Shown here in pieces: positions 35,708-45,942 of a DNA stretch of 64,000 nt (positions within the stretch are counted from its first letter, which is position 1; each line of letters starts with the position of its first letter). Under the pieces are notes generated by a model. The model was not told where the DNA came from. It did not search any database and saw only the letters and a program-made list of their open reading frames with translations. Origin of the DNA: Sphingobium cupriresistens (lineage in GTDB: Bacteria; Pseudomonadota; Alphaproteobacteria; Sphingomonadales; Sphingomonadaceae); NCBI RefSeq assembly GCF_004152865.1, contig NZ_SEOO01000008.1, positions 1-64,000 on the forward strand, written 5' to 3'. Position numbers and translations under genes: made by a program.

Positions 35708-37008
35708 GCCCGCGCCAGCCTGCGCAGCGAGACGAGGTGCAGCGCGGCGACGATCAGCAGGGTGAGCGCGTAGAGGCCGAGAAAGGCGAGATCGAAGCGG
35801 CCGGGCCAGAGCAGCAAGGCGAGCGGCGCGCTGGCCAGCGATCCGGCGAGGAAAGGGAGCGAGCGGGCGAGCAGTTCGCCGAAGCGACCAAGCGCCGCCT
35901 GCACATAGACAGAGACGCAGAGCAGGGTCAGCGCGAACAGCGCCAGGATGATGAAGGTGATATCCGCCCGGTCGATGGTGGCGCGGCCGTCGAACAGGAT
36001 CGTGAACAACCGGTCGCCCGCCAGCAGCAGCACGGCGGACAGGCCGACCGCGAAGATCATCGCCGCGCCGAGCGCGCGGCCCAGCAACTGGCGCAGACGG
36101 ACCCGGTCGCCGGCATGATAGGCGCGGGTGATGCGCGGCAGGGCGGCCTCCACCGTGGCGCGGACCAACATGGACAGCGACCTGGACACCTTGAAGAAGA
36201 AGTCGAAGATGAGCATCGGCCTTGGGTCGCTGGTCGCCAGTGCAATGGTGAAATAGGGCGCGTTATAGGCGACGATATCGGAGACGGTGAAGGCCGCCGA
36301 TGCGCCGATGTCGCGCAGATAATGCGCGCGGACATGGCCCCCGCCGACGCGGAAGGCGAGCCAATGGCTGCGCTTCATGTCCAGGCGGCGATGGACATGG
36401 CTGATCGCATAGGCGATCACCACGATGCTGACGGCCAGTTGCAACGCCACGGACAGGCGCGGGTCCATGCCCGCCAGCATCGCCAGCAACAGCCCGATCG
36501 TCACCACACGCCGCGCGCAATCCAGCCCTTCCCACAGGAAATTGCCATCGACCCCCGCCAGCGCCCGCTTGGCGAGCAGGGCCGGGAGGTTGAGGCAGGC
36601 GGAGAGGAAGAAGAGCAGGAAGAGCAAAGGCAGGCCGGTTGAGAGCCAGCCCAAAGCCAGCGCGACGATCAGGATCAGGCTGCCGCCCACCACCAGCAGG
36701 CCGAGGAAGAGGAAGAGGACGCCCATTTCCTCCAACCGGAAGCCGCCATCATCGTCATCGCCCGTGCCGCTGCTGAGCCAATGGCGACGCAGCCGGGCAT
36801 AGATGATGCTGGTGAGGCCAAATTCCGCCGAAATGGTGAAGTTACCGAAGGCGACGAGCAGCAGGAACGCCTGAAACTCGGCGATCGGCAGGACGCGCAC
36901 GAAGACGAAGGTCACGGCGAAGCCCCAGATCAGCACCAGCCCGACATTGGCGAGCTTCACCAGCGCCAGGAAGCGGGCGGACCCTTCCAGCCGCGCGAGG
37001 CGGCTCAC
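35704..37008 (-). CDS. Wzx-like polysaccharide flippase
   Basis: A 434-residue membrane protein with about 12 hydrophobic segments and no large soluble domain, of the MATE/MVF-like polysaccharide exporter type (oligosaccharide flippase). It would move the undecaprenyl-linked oligosaccharide made by the neighbouring GT4 across the inner membrane. It overlaps the methyltransferase gene upstream by 4 bp and the GT4 gene downstream by 4 bp. Confidence 0.8.
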   Translation of the reverse strand: MSRLARLEGSARFLALVKLANVGLVLIWGFAVTFVFVRVLPIAEFQAFLLLVAFGNFTISAEFGLTSIIYARLRRHWLSSGTGDDDDGGFRLEEMGVLFLFLGLLVVGGSLILIVALALGWLSTGLPLLFLLFFLSACLNLPALLAKRALAGVDGNFLWEGLDCARRVVTIGLLLAMLAGMDPRLSVALQLAVSIVVIAYAISHVHRRLDMKRSHWLAFRVGGGHVRAHYLRDIGASAAFTVSDIVAYNAPYFTIALATSDPRPMLIFDFFFKVSRSLSMLVRATVEAALPRITRAYHAGDRVRLRQLLGRALGAAMIFAVGLSAVLLLAGDRLFTILFDGRATIDRADITFIILALFALTLLCVSVYVQAALGRFGELLARSLPFLAGSLASAPLALLLWPGRFDLAFLGLYALTLLIVAALHLVSLRRLARA

Positions 37009-37757
37009 CGCGCGGGTTCTCCGCCCGGCTTGCGCGCGCGGAACAAACGGTCGTCCAAGCCGTGGAAATGGCGCGTGTCCGTGTCGATCGCTGCGGCGTC
37101 GATTTCCTCCAGATCGAAGCCGGCAGCGCGGATTCGATCAGCGAAATCGGGGCCATACTGGCGGACATGATCCCATTGGCCAAAGCGGCGTTCGCGTTCG
37201 CGCGGTGGGATGTCGAAGCTGCCATCCTCGGTAGGCCTGTCCCATAATGGCACGATCAGCCAGGCTTCGCCGCCGGGCTTCAACGCATGGTAGATGTTGC
37301 GCAGCACGGCCATGTCGTCCGGCACATGCTCCATCACATGGCTGGCGTAGAAGAGGTCGTAGCGATCGCGCTCGGAGAAGTCCATCAGATCGACGCGGCG
37401 CATATCGGCAACGGCGTAACGCGATGGGTCGAGATCGGCGGGGGTGTAGTCGGCGGCTGAAGAGAAACGACGCACCAGACTGCGCTCATTGGGGGCCATA
37501 TGCAGGATGGCGCCGTCCGTGGGCACATCGAGCGTGCCTTGCTGGACCAACCAATTCATGAGACGCTCGCGCGGAGATGCGCCGCAGGCGGGGCAGCCCC
37601 ATTCCGCGTTATCACCATAGCGGAAGAAGCCGACCACGGCAGAGCCGCAGGCCGGGCAGCTGCGCGTCGCGCGCGCGCCGAGGGCCTTGCGCAGCGTCAA
37701 CGCCGCCTTGGTCAGATGCTTGCCGGCGGCCTTGGCCACCCGCTGGACAGTAATCAC
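37005..37757 (-). CDS. Methyltransferase with N-terminal CxxC zinc motif
   Basis: A 250-residue class I SAM methyltransferase. The first 60 residues carry two CPACG motifs (SCPACGSAVV and GCPACGASPR), a likely zinc knuckle. The methyltransferase domain has YASHVMEHVPDDMAVLRNIY and LKPGGEAWLIVPLW. The first gene of the five-gene operon. Its position suggests sugar or aglycone methylation. Confidence 0.82.
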   Translation of the reverse strand: MITVQRVAKAAGKHLTKAALTLRKALGARATRSCPACGSAVVGFFRYGDNAEWGCPACGASPRERLMNWLVQQGTLDVPTDGAILHMAPNERSLVRRFSSAADYTPADLDPSRYAVADMRRVDLMDFSERDRYDLFYASHVMEHVPDDMAVLRNIYHALKPGGEAWLIVPLWDRPTEDGSFDIPPRERERRFGQWDHVRQYGPDFADRIRAAGFDLEEIDAAAIDTDTRHFHGLDDRLFRARKPGGEPAR

Positions 37758-37841
37758 CGATCGCTCCGCGCCATCATGGGGAAAGGCCGCGCTATACTAT
37801 AAGCGCCGGGCAATGCGAGGGGGTTTCGGGGTTCGTCCCGA

Positions 37842-38543
37842 TCAGGCCAGCAGTTCGCGCACCAGATCGGGCACCAATGCGCTGGCCGGCCCCAGTCGGG
37901 TTTCGTGGAAATAGATACTGCCCGCCGACGGATCGAGATTGAGTTCCAGCGTGCGCGCGCCGACATGGCGGGCAGTCTGGACGAAGCCCGCTGCCGGATA
38001 GACCGCGCCCGACGTGCCCATCGACACGAACAGATCCGCGTCGCGCACGGCGGCGTCGATCCGATCCATTTCGTATGGCATTTCGCCGAAAAAGACGATG
38101 TCGGGGCGGAGTGCGGGTTTGCGGCACCCGTCGCAGGGCGCGCCGGGCGGCAAGGCTGCGGCCCAGGGAACCGCCTTGCCGCAGGCCGCGCAAAGCGCCG
38201 ATTTGAGTTCTCCGTGCATGTGGATGAGGCGCGTCGCCCCTGCCCGTTCGTGCAGGTCATCGACATTCTGGGTGACGATCAGCAGGTCGCCCGGCCACTG
38301 TGCGTCGAGCGCGGCCAGCGCCTGATGCGCGGCATTGGGCTGGACCTCCGCCAGCGTGGCGCGGCGCTCATCGTAGAAGCGATGTACGAGCGCTTCGTCG
38401 CGGGCCAGCGCCTCTGGCGTGCAGACGTCCTCGACGCGATGGCCTTCCCACAGGCCATCGGGACCGCGGAAGGTGGCGAGACCGCTTTCGGCGGAAATAC
38501 CCGCGCCAGTGAGGATGACGATGTTGTGGATGTCGGGGTTCAT
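37842..38543 (-). CDS. cobB: Sirtuin, NAD-dependent protein deacylase
   Basis: A 233-residue sirtuin that removes acyl groups from lysine using NAD. Visible motifs are GAGISAESGLATFRG (NAD site), VTQNVDDLHERAG, catalytic His in IHMHGEL, and zinc cysteines CAAC and CDGC. ATG 38543 gives the normal length; longer readings run into upstream sequence. Divergent from dapB. Possibly controls acetylated metabolic enzymes; no acetyltransferase partner is next to it. Confidence 0.93.
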   Translation of the reverse strand: MNPDIHNIVILTGAGISAESGLATFRGPDGLWEGHRVEDVCTPEALARDEALVHRFYDERRATLAEVQPNAAHQALAALDAQWPGDLLIVTQNVDDLHERAGATRLIHMHGELKSALCAACGKAVPWAAALPPGAPCDGCRKPALRPDIVFFGEMPYEMDRIDAAVRDADLFVSMGTSGAVYPAAGFVQTARHVGARTLELNLDPSAGSIYFHETRLGPASALVPDLVRELLA

Positions 38544-38634
38544 GGCTGAACTTCTAGAGACGTCATGCGTCCGCGCCAAGGCGGAGGGATGACAAAGTCG
38601 CGCTGCTCTGGCATCGGCGGAGCGAGTACAGATA

Positions 38635-39414
38635 ATGAAACGGACCATCATGACGACGATCGGCATTTTCGGGGCGGCGGGCCGCATGGGCCGGGCGATT
38701 GCGCAGGCGGCGGTGGATGCAGGCCTGGGCATTGCGGGCGGCACCGATCGTGATCCGGCCGGCGAGATCGCGCCGGGCATCGCCATGACCGCCGATCCGC
38801 TGGCGCTGGCGCAAGCGAGCGAAGTGCTGATCGATTTTTCGGCGCCCGGCGCGCTGGGCGCACAGCTGGACGCCTGCATCGCCGCGCGCAAGCCGGTGCT
38901 GATCGGCACCACCGGACTGGAGGCGGTGCATCATGCGCTGATCGACGAAGCTGCCGTCCATATTGCGGTGTTGCAGACGGGCAATACGTCGCTGGGCGTC
39001 AACCTGCTCGCCGCGCTGGTCGAGCAGGCGGCAGCGGGTTTGGGCGACGATTGGGACATCGAGATCGTCGAGATGCATCATCGGCACAAGGTCGATGCGC
39101 CGTCCGGCACGGCGCTGCTGCTGGGCGAGGCGGCGGCGCGGGGGCGCGGGATCGCGTTGGCGCAGCATAGCGAGCGTGGGCGCGACGGCATTACCGGCGC
39201 GCGGGCGAAGGGCGCGATCGGCTTTGCCGCGCTGCGCGGCGGATCAGTCGCGGGGGATCATCAGGTGATCTTCGCGGCCGAAGGCGAGCGGATCGAGATC
39301 GGTCATCGCGCGGAAAACCGCACCATCTTTGCACGCGGCGCGGTGAAGGCGGCGCGCTGGCTGGTAGGGCAACCGGCCGGGCGTTATGACATGAAAGGCG
39401 TGCTGGGGCTGTAG
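38635..39414 (+). CDS. dapB: 4-hydroxy-tetrahydrodipicolinate reductase
   Basis: A 259-residue enzyme of the diaminopimelate/lysine pathway. The nucleotide-binding motif is GIFGAAGRMGRAI, with GTTGLE and the active-site segment HHRHKVDAPSGTA (catalytic His, Lys). Start at 38635, or 38650 (MTTIGIFG). Its stop abuts the nth start, so the two are co-transcribed. Confidence 0.95.
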   Translation: MKRTIMTTIGIFGAAGRMGRAIAQAAVDAGLGIAGGTDRDPAGEIAPGIAMTADPLALAQASEVLIDFSAPGALGAQLDACIAARKPVLIGTTGLEAVHHALIDEAAVHIAVLQTGNTSLGVNLLAALVEQAAAGLGDDWDIEIVEMHHRHKVDAPSGTALLLGEAAARGRGIALAQHSERGRDGITGARAKGAIGFAALRGGSVAGDHQVIFAAEGERIEIGHRAENRTIFARGAVKAARWLVGQPAGRYDMKGVLGL

Positions 39415-40077
39415 ATGAAGAAGGCCGATATATTCGACTTTTTCAGCCGCCTGGCCGAAGCCAATCCCGCGCCGGTGACCGAGCTGGAATATGGCAATCC
39501 CTATCAGTTGCTGGTCGCGGTGACGCTGTCGGCGCAGGCGACCGATGTCGGGGTGAACAAGGCGACCCGCGCGCTGTTCCGCGAGGTCGAGACGCCGCAG
39601 CAGATGGTCGACCTGGGCGAAGAGGGATTGAAGGCGCATATCAAGACCATCGGCCTGTTCAATACCAAGGCGAAAAATGTCATCGGCCTGTCGGAGATAT
39701 TGGTGCGCGATTTCGGCGGCGAGGTACCGGAGGATCGCGACACGCTGACCACCCTGCCCGGCGTCGGGCGCAAGACCGCCAATGTGGTGGTCAACACCGC
39801 CTTTGGGCAGGAGACGTTCGCGGTCGACACCCATATTTTCCGCGTCGGCAATCGCACCGGGTTGGCGCCGGGCAAGACGGTGCTGGCGGTCGAACAGCAA
39901 CTGGACAAGAAAGTGCCCGGCCCGTTCCGCCGCGATGCGCATCACTGGCTGATCCTGCATGGCCGTTATGTGTGCAAGGCGCGCAAACCCGAATGTTGGC
40001 GCTGCATCGTCGCCGATCTGTGCCGGTTCAAGCCCAAGACGCATGCGCCCAAGATAGCGACTGCGAAGGCCGCTTAG
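39415..40077 (+). CDS. nth: Endonuclease III
   Basis: A 220-residue DNA glycosylase/AP lyase for oxidised pyrimidines. The helix-hairpin-helix LPGVGRKTANVVV holds the catalytic Lys, the catalytic Asp is in FAVDTHIFRV, and the 4Fe-4S cluster Cys are in CKARKPECWRCIVADLC. It begins immediately after dapB (no gap). Confidence 0.95.
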   Translation: MKKADIFDFFSRLAEANPAPVTELEYGNPYQLLVAVTLSAQATDVGVNKATRALFREVETPQQMVDLGEEGLKAHIKTIGLFNTKAKNVIGLSEILVRDFGGEVPEDRDTLTTLPGVGRKTANVVVNTAFGQETFAVDTHIFRVGNRTGLAPGKTVLAVEQQLDKKVPGPFRRDAHHWLILHGRYVCKARKPECWRCIVADLCRFKPKTHAPKIATAKAA

Positions 40078-40178
40078 GCACGCATCCATTCGCTCCCTGT
40101 TCAGCCATGGCTCGCTAGGAGCATGACGGAAAGGCGTGCGCCGTGCCGTCGATTCGGCATGATATGAGGAGAGAAGCC

Positions 40179-40565
40179 ATGTCCATCTTTGCCCCTGCCC
40201 GGCTCGCACTGAGCCTGGCGCTTAGCTGCGCCGCCCTGCCCGCCATCGCCAAGGACAAGCCCGATCCCTATATGGCCAAGGGAGAGCCGGTCAACTGCGT
40301 CCAGATTCAGTCGATCCGGTCGACCGATGTGCGTGACGACCGCACCATCGATTTCATCATGAACGGCAACAAGGTCTATCGGAACATCCTCCCCAATAGC
40401 TGCCCCAGCCTGGGCTTCGAGAAGCGGTTCCTTTATAAGACGAGCCTGTCGCAGCTTTGTTCGGTCGATATCATAACCGTGCTGTGGAATGGCGGCCCCG
40501 GATTGCAGCAGGGCGCGAGTTGCGGCCTGGGCAAGTTCCAGCCGATGGAGAAGGCCTCGAAATAA
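40179..40565 (+). CDS. Secreted small protein, DUF6491-like
   Basis: A 128-residue protein with a signal peptide (SIFAPARLALSLALSCA, cleavage near AIA-KDK) and three or four Cys in the mature part, consistent with disulfides. The CVQIQSIRSTDVRDDRTIDF motif resembles DUF6491 proteins of sphingomonads; this is recognition only. GAGGAG lies upstream of the ATG. Function unknown. Confidence 0.65.
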   Translation: MSIFAPARLALSLALSCAALPAIAKDKPDPYMAKGEPVNCVQIQSIRSTDVRDDRTIDFIMNGNKVYRNILPNSCPSLGFEKRFLYKTSLSQLCSVDIITVLWNGGPGLQQGASCGLGKFQPMEKASK

Positions 40566-40697
40566 GATGGATTGGCGATTGTAAGGCGATTTTCGAGTCA
40601 TCAGATGATTCCATCTGATTAGAAATCGCTTCAGGGTGATTTTGACGCTGGCGCAGCGCGGTGGACTTTGCTACCCGCCCCTCCTGACCAGCGTCTT

Positions 40698-40774
40698 GCA
40701 CCCATAGCTCAGCTGGATAGAGCGTTGCCCTCCGAAGGCAAAGGCCAGTGGTTCGAATCCACTTGGGTGCACCA
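40698..40774 (+). tRNA. tRNA-Arg(CCG)
   Basis: A 77-nt tRNA. Acceptor GCACCCA/TGGGTGC. The anticodon stem TTGCC/GGCAA encloses CTCCGAA, giving CCG. T-arm GTGG-TTCGAAT-CCAC and encoded CCA are present. No integrase adjoins it here. Confidence 0.95.
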
Positions 40775-41272
40775 TTATTCCTGATTTTCGATAGTCTTAC
40801 GCTCGAAATCGAGTAGCCAGCGCTTGGTTTCCATGCCGCCGGCAAAGCCGGTCAGCGCGCCATTCGCGCCGACGACGCGGTGGCAGGGAGCGATGATTGA
40901 GATTGGATTGCGGCCATTGGCCGCGCCGACGGCGCGCGATGCCGTGGGGCGGCCGACGGCGCGGGCGATGTCGCCATAGCTGCGCGTCTCGCCGAATGGG
41001 ATATCGCGTAGCGCCGCCCAAATGGTCTGCTGAAAGGGCGTGCCGCGAAAGTCCAGCGGCACCGTGAACGCCCGAAGCCGGCCTGCAAAATAGTCCGCCA
41101 GTTGCGCCGCTGCCGTCTTCAGTATCGGATGATCGCTGCGTTCCGCGCGCGCGCCCAGGCGGACGCGGGCGGGGTCGTCATCCTCCCACAGAATCGCCAC
41201 GAGGCCGGTATCGCTCGCGACAAGCGTCAGTGGGCCGACCGGCGAGGGGAAAATGCTATGGGCCAGGATCAT
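40775..41272 (-). CDS. ogt: Methylated-DNA-protein cysteine methyltransferase
   Basis: A 165-residue DNA repair protein that takes the methyl group from O6-methylguanine. The acceptor Cys is in [14 protein letters not shown], preceded by the helix-turn-helix [12 protein letters not shown]. An N-terminal RNase H-like domain is present, no Ada domain. Convergent with tRNA-Arg. Confidence 0.94.
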   Translation of the reverse strand: MILAHSIFPSPVGPLTLVASDTGLVAILWEDDDPARVRLGARAERSDHPILKTAAAQLADYFAGRLRAFTVPLDFRGTPFQQTIWAALRDIPFGETRSYGDIARAVGRPTASRAVGAANGRNPISIIAPCHRVVGANGALTGFAGGMETKRWLLDFERKTIENQE

Positions 41273-41347
41273 CTATCGTCTCCGCTATGCACCGAGGCCC
41301 ATAGCGGAGATCGATCGGCGATTCTTCCCGCAGCTTGCGGCCAAAGC

Positions 41348-42769
41348 CTATTTCAGGCCGCCGCCCATGGCGCGATAGAGTTCGACCATGTTGCTGGCGC
41401 GGGTCAGGCGCGTGCTGAGCAGGCTCTGTTCCGCGCTGTAGAGCGAGCGTTGCGAATCCAGTGTCGTCAGGAAACTGTCGACCCCATAGCGGAAGCGCGC
41501 CTCGGACAAAGTGTAGGCGACCTTGGCCGAATCGCGCAGGGAGGTCTGCGCTTCCAACTGGTCGTTCATTGTGCCGCGCCGCGCGAGCGCGTCGGCGACT
41601 TCGCGGAAGCCGGTCTGCACGCTCTTTTCATAAGTAGCCAGCATCGCGTCATAAGTCGCCTTGGCGTAGCGCAGATTATTCTTGTTCCGACCAAAATCGA
41701 AGATCGGCAGGGTTGCGCTGGGCGCGACCGACCATGTGTCGCTGCCCGACGCGAACAGGCCTGAAAGGCCCAGACTGACCGTACCGAGCGCCGCCGTCAA
41801 CGAGATGTTGGGGAAGAAGGCCGCGCGCGCCGCGCCGATATTGGCGTTGGCGCCACGTAACTGATGTTCCGCCGAAGCAATATCGGGACGGCGCAACAGC
41901 ACGTCGGACGCGATGTTCGCCGGCAGATTTTCCAACGTCGCGCCTGCCTGTGGCAAGACGTCGGGCAGGTCCGCGGCCGGGACAGTCGTACCGGCGAGCA
42001 GGTTGAGCGCATTTTGATCCTGCGCCACCAGCGTCGTCGCCTGAGCGATGTCCGAGCGGGCCTGATCGTAGCTGGTCTGCGCCTGACGCACTTCCAGATC
42101 CGATGCAATGCCCTTGGCGAAGCGCGCCTTGTTCAATTCCAGCGTCTTGCCGAACGCCTGTTCCAGATCGCGGGCGATGCGCAATCTTTCCTGATCCGCC
42201 GCCATGGCGAGCCAGGCATTTGCGGTTTCCGCGATCAGCGCGGTTTGCGCCGCGTTGCGGTTCTCGACACTGGCGAAATATTGCTCCTGCGCTGCCTCGG
42301 TAAGGTTACGCACGCGGCCGAACAGGTCGATTTCCCACGCAGAAATGCCCAGTTGCGCCTGATAGACGTCAGTGTTCAACCGCTGGCTCTGACCGAACTG
42401 GACCAGCGGCTGTTCCGAATAGGTCGCCGTACCGGTTCCCGCCACGGTGGGCAGCAGGTCCGCCCGCTGCACCTTATATTGCGCCCGCGCCTGTTCGACA
42501 TTGGCGACCGCCAAGCGAAGGTCGCGGTTGTTTGCGAGCGCGGTTTCGATCACCCGCGCCAACCGGGCGTCGGTGAAGAAATCGCGCCAGCCGGTGTCTG
42601 CCGTCACGGCCGCGCCCTGCCCCCCTTCGATAGCATAGGCTGGCCCCTGCGGCGAGGTTGCAGGCACCGGCAGGTCCGGCCGCACATATTTGGGCGCCAT
42701 GTCGCAAGCGGCCAGCGCCAGCGAGAGAGTGAGGGCGCCCAGCGCTGTTACATTGCGCATGGTCTTCAA
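41348..42769 (-). CDS. RND efflux outer membrane lipoprotein, NodT family
   Basis: A 473-residue outer membrane channel of the TolC superfamily. A lipobox LAAC at about 19-22 marks it as a lipoprotein. The two-fold repeated coiled-coil domain contains [17 protein letters not shown] and [27 protein letters not shown]. It is the third gene of the efflux operon, overlapping the pump gene by 4 bp. Confidence 0.93.
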   Translation of the reverse strand: MKTMRNVTALGALTLSLALAACDMAPKYVRPDLPVPATSPQGPAYAIEGGQGAAVTADTGWRDFFTDARLARVIETALANNRDLRLAVANVEQARAQYKVQRADLLPTVAGTGTATYSEQPLVQFGQSQRLNTDVYQAQLGISAWEIDLFGRVRNLTEAAQEQYFASVENRNAAQTALIAETANAWLAMAADQERLRIARDLEQAFGKTLELNKARFAKGIASDLEVRQAQTSYDQARSDIAQATTLVAQDQNALNLLAGTTVPAADLPDVLPQAGATLENLPANIASDVLLRRPDIASAEHQLRGANANIGAARAAFFPNISLTAALGTVSLGLSGLFASGSDTWSVAPSATLPIFDFGRNKNNLRYAKATYDAMLATYEKSVQTGFREVADALARRGTMNDQLEAQTSLRDSAKVAYTLSEARFRYGVDSFLTTLDSQRSLYSAEQSLLSTRLTRASNMVELYRAMGGGLK

Positions 42770-45700
42770 GCCTCCTGCGGGGCGTCGGGTGTCGCCCGGT
42801 CGCCGTCCGCCTCATGATTATGATGTTCGCGGAACAGCCGCTTCACGACGGTGAAGAAAACGGGGACGAAGAATATCGCCAGCACGGTGGCCGACAACAT
42901 ACCGCCGACCACGGCCCAGCCGATCGCATTTTGACCGCCCGCACCCGCGCCCTTCGACATCGCCAAAGGCAACACGCCGAAGATGAAGGCGAAACTGGTC
43001 ATCAGGATCGGCCGCAAACGCAGCTTGCCCGCTTCCAGCGCCGCTTTTGCCGGCGGCATCCCCTCGCGCATTTTCTCCTCGGCGAACTCCACGATCAGGA
43101 TCGCGTTTTTCGCCGACACGCCGATGGTCGTGATAAGGCCGACCTGCAGATAGATGTCGTTATCCAGCCCCGCAAACGTGGCCGCAATCACAGCGCCCAG
43201 CACGCCCAACGGCACCACCAGCATGACCGCGATCGGCACCGACCAGCTTTCATAGAGCGCCGCGAGGCAGAGGAAGACGATCAGCATGGAGAGCGCATAG
43301 ACATAAGGCGCCTGACCGCCGGAGGTGCGCTCCTCATAGGAAATGCCGTTCCAGCTGTAACCGACGCCGGCCGGCAGCTTTGCAGCGAATTCCTCCATCG
43401 CCTGCATGGCTTCGCCGCTCGAAACGCCGGGCGCTGGCGCGCCCTGGATATTCATCGACGGCACCCCGTTGAAACGCTCCAGACGAGCCGGACCCTGCAC
43501 CCATTCCGTCGTGGCGAAGGCCGATAGCGGCGCCATCGTGCCGCTGCTACTGCGGACATGGAAAGCATTGATCGCATCGGGCGAGGTGCGGAAGGGCGCG
43601 TCGGCCTGTACGAAAACGCGCTTTACGCGATCACGGTCGATAAAGTCGTTGACGTAGGAACCGCCCAGATTGGTGCTTATCGCGTCGTTGACGTCGGCCT
43701 GCGCAATCCCCAGCGCGCCCGCCGCCGCCTGATCGACGTTCAGCTTGAGCTGCGGCGTATCTTCCAAGCCGTTGGGTCGAACCTGGGCCAGACGCTTGTC
43801 GCCCTTCGCCATGCCAAGCAACTGGTTACGCGCGGCAAGCATTTTTTCATGACCAAGATTGCCTTGATCGAGCAATTGGAAGTCAAAGCCCGATGCGTTG
43901 CCCAGTTCCTGCACAGCCGGCGGAACGAAGGCGAATGCCATGCCGGACGAGAGCTTCTGAAACGCCTTATTTGCGCGCAGCGCGATCGCGGGCACCTGAT
44001 TATCCGCGCCCTTGCGATCCGCCCAGTCCTTCATACGGGCGAACACGATGCCCACATTCTGCCCCTGCCCCACAAAGCCGAAGCCGCCGATGGTGAAGAC
44101 TGCGGAGACGTTTTTCTTTTCGTCCACCAGATAATGATCGCGCATACGGGCCAGCGCACGCTCGGTTTCCTCCAGCGTGGTGCCAGCCGGCAAAGAAATC
44201 TGGTTGATGATGATGCCCTGGTCTTCTTCCGGCAGGAAGCCACTTGGCAGGCGCAGGAAGATGAAGGCCATGCCAACCACGATGAGGCCATAGGCCAGCA
44301 TCGTGCGACCCCAGCGACGCTCCACTTTCTCCACGCCCTGGCCGTAACGGACCACGCCCTTGTCGAAGGTCCGGTTGAACCAGTCGAAGAAGCGACCGAA
44401 GATCGAGCCGATTGGTCCGTTCCAGCTATGGCCATGCGAAGCGGGCTTCAGGATGGTGGCGCACAGCGCCGGCGTCAGGATCAACGCGACCATGACCGAC
44501 AGGATCATCGAAGAGACGATCGTGATCGAAAATTGCCGGAAGATCACGCCTGTGGAGCCGCCGAAGAAGGCCATGGGCAGGAATACCGCCGATAGGACGA
44601 GACCGATGCCGATCAGCGCGCCGCTGATTTCGTCCATCGATTTTTTGGCCGCCTCCTTGGGACTGAGGCCCTCATCCTGGATCAGGCGTTCGACATTTTC
44701 CACCACGACGATCGCGTCATCGACCAGCAAGCCGATCGCCAGCACCATGCCGAACAGGGTCAGCGTGTTGATGGTGAAACCCGCAGCGCTGAGGATCGCC
44801 AATGCGCCCAGCAGCACCACCGGCACGGCGATGGTGGGGATCAGCGTCGCACGCCAGTTCTGAAGAAACAGAAACATGACGACGAACACCAGCAGGACGG
44901 CTTCGAAGAGGGTATGGATGACCTGTTCGACCGACAGTTTGACGAAGGTCGAGTTGTCGACCGGGAAGTCATATTTCACCCAGCTGGGGAAATTCTTCGA
45001 CAACTGGTCGACGCGATTCTTGACCGCCTCCACCGTGTCGAGCGCGTTCGCGCCGGGCGCCAGCTTGACGCCAAAGCCCGATGCCGGGTGGCCGTTGAAC
45101 TTCACGCCGAAGCCGTAATTTTCCGCGCCCAATTCGATACGGGCGACGTCGGACATCAATACGACCGAACCGTCACTGTTGCTGCGCAGGCGGATGTCGC
45201 CGAACTCCTCAGGCGTGCGCAGGCGCGACTGGGCCGTGACGGTGGCATTGAGCGCCTGCCCAACCGGCGAGGGCGATCCGCCGATCTGGCCAGCGGAAAC
45301 CTGCGCATTCTGCGCGATAATCGCCGATTTGACGTCGCCGGTAGTGACGCCCAGATTGGCCATCTTATATGGGTCGAGCCAAATCCGCATCGCATATTGC
45401 GATCCGAACAGCTGGGTGTCGCCCACCCCGGTGACGCGGCTGATCGGGTCTTGCAGGCTGGATGCGATAAAGTCGGCAGCATCTTCCTGATCATGGATGC
45501 CATCGTCCGAATAGGCCGCCATGATGAGCAGGAAGCTGGAGGTGGATTTGCCCACACGCAAGCCCTGCTGCTGCACTTCCTGCGGCAGCAAAGGCGTCGC
45601 CTGCGACAGCTTATTCTGCACCTGGACCTGCGCGATGTCGGGGTCGGTGCCCTGTTCGAAGGTCAGGGTGATGTTGAGATTGCCCGAACCATCGCTGGTC

Positions 45701-45939
45701 GAGGAGAAGTAGCGCAAATTGTCGATGCCCTTGAGCTGTTGCTCGATGATCTGCGTCGTTGTGCTTTCCAGCGTCTGTGCGTTGGCGCCGGGATAGCTGG
45801 TCTGGATCGTAACCGCAGGCGGCGCGATCTCCGGGAACTGCGCGACCGGCAGCGAACGGATCGCCAGCAGGCCCGCAAGCATGATGACGATGGCGATGAC
45901 CCATGCGAAGATGGGTCGGTCGATAAAATAGCGGGCCAT
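42766..45939 (-). CDS. RND multidrug efflux permease, HAE-1 (AcrB) type
   Basis: A 1057-residue inner-membrane pump with 12 membrane spans and two large periplasmic loops. [20 protein letters not shown] is the standard start. The proton-relay segment [13 protein letters not shown] (two Asp) is in the transmembrane domain, and LPEEDQG opens the second half. It exports hydrophobic or amphiphilic compounds, trimeric with the adaptor and outer membrane factor. The gap to the adaptor gene is 3 bp. Confidence 0.96.
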   Translation of the reverse strand: MARYFIDRPIFAWVIAIVIMLAGLLAIRSLPVAQFPEIAPPAVTIQTSYPGANAQTLESTTTQIIEQQLKGIDNLRYFSSTSDGSGNLNITLTFEQGTDPDIAQVQVQNKLSQATPLLPQEVQQQGLRVGKSTSSFLLIMAAYSDDGIHDQEDAADFIASSLQDPISRVTGVGDTQLFGSQYAMRIWLDPYKMANLGVTTGDVKSAIIAQNAQVSAGQIGGSPSPVGQALNATVTAQSRLRTPEEFGDIRLRSNSDGSVVLMSDVARIELGAENYGFGVKFNGHPASGFGVKLAPGANALDTVEAVKNRVDQLSKNFPSWVKYDFPVDNSTFVKLSVEQVIHTLFEAVLLVFVVMFLFLQNWRATLIPTIAVPVVLLGALAILSAAGFTINTLTLFGMVLAIGLLVDDAIVVVENVERLIQDEGLSPKEAAKKSMDEISGALIGIGLVLSAVFLPMAFFGGSTGVIFRQFSITIVSSMILSVMVALILTPALCATILKPASHGHSWNGPIGSIFGRFFDWFNRTFDKGVVRYGQGVEKVERRWGRTMLAYGLIVVGMAFIFLRLPSGFLPEEDQGIIINQISLPAGTTLEETERALARMRDHYLVDEKKNVSAVFTIGGFGFVGQGQNVGIVFARMKDWADRKGADNQVPAIALRANKAFQKLSSGMAFAFVPPAVQELGNASGFDFQLLDQGNLGHEKMLAARNQLLGMAKGDKRLAQVRPNGLEDTPQLKLNVDQAAAGALGIAQADVNDAISTNLGGSYVNDFIDRDRVKRVFVQADAPFRTSPDAINAFHVRSSSGTMAPLSAFATTEWVQGPARLERFNGVPSMNIQGAPAPGVSSGEAMQAMEEFAAKLPAGVGYSWNGISYEERTSGGQAPYVYALSMLIVFLCLAALYESWSVPIAVMLVVPLGVLGAVIAATFAGLDNDIYLQVGLITTIGVSAKNAILIVEFAEEKMREGMPPAKAALEAGKLRLRPILMTSFAFIFGVLPLAMSKGAGAGGQNAIGWAVVGGMLSATVLAIFFVPVFFTVVKRLFREHHNHEADGDRATPDAPQEA

Positions 45940-45942
45940 GGC

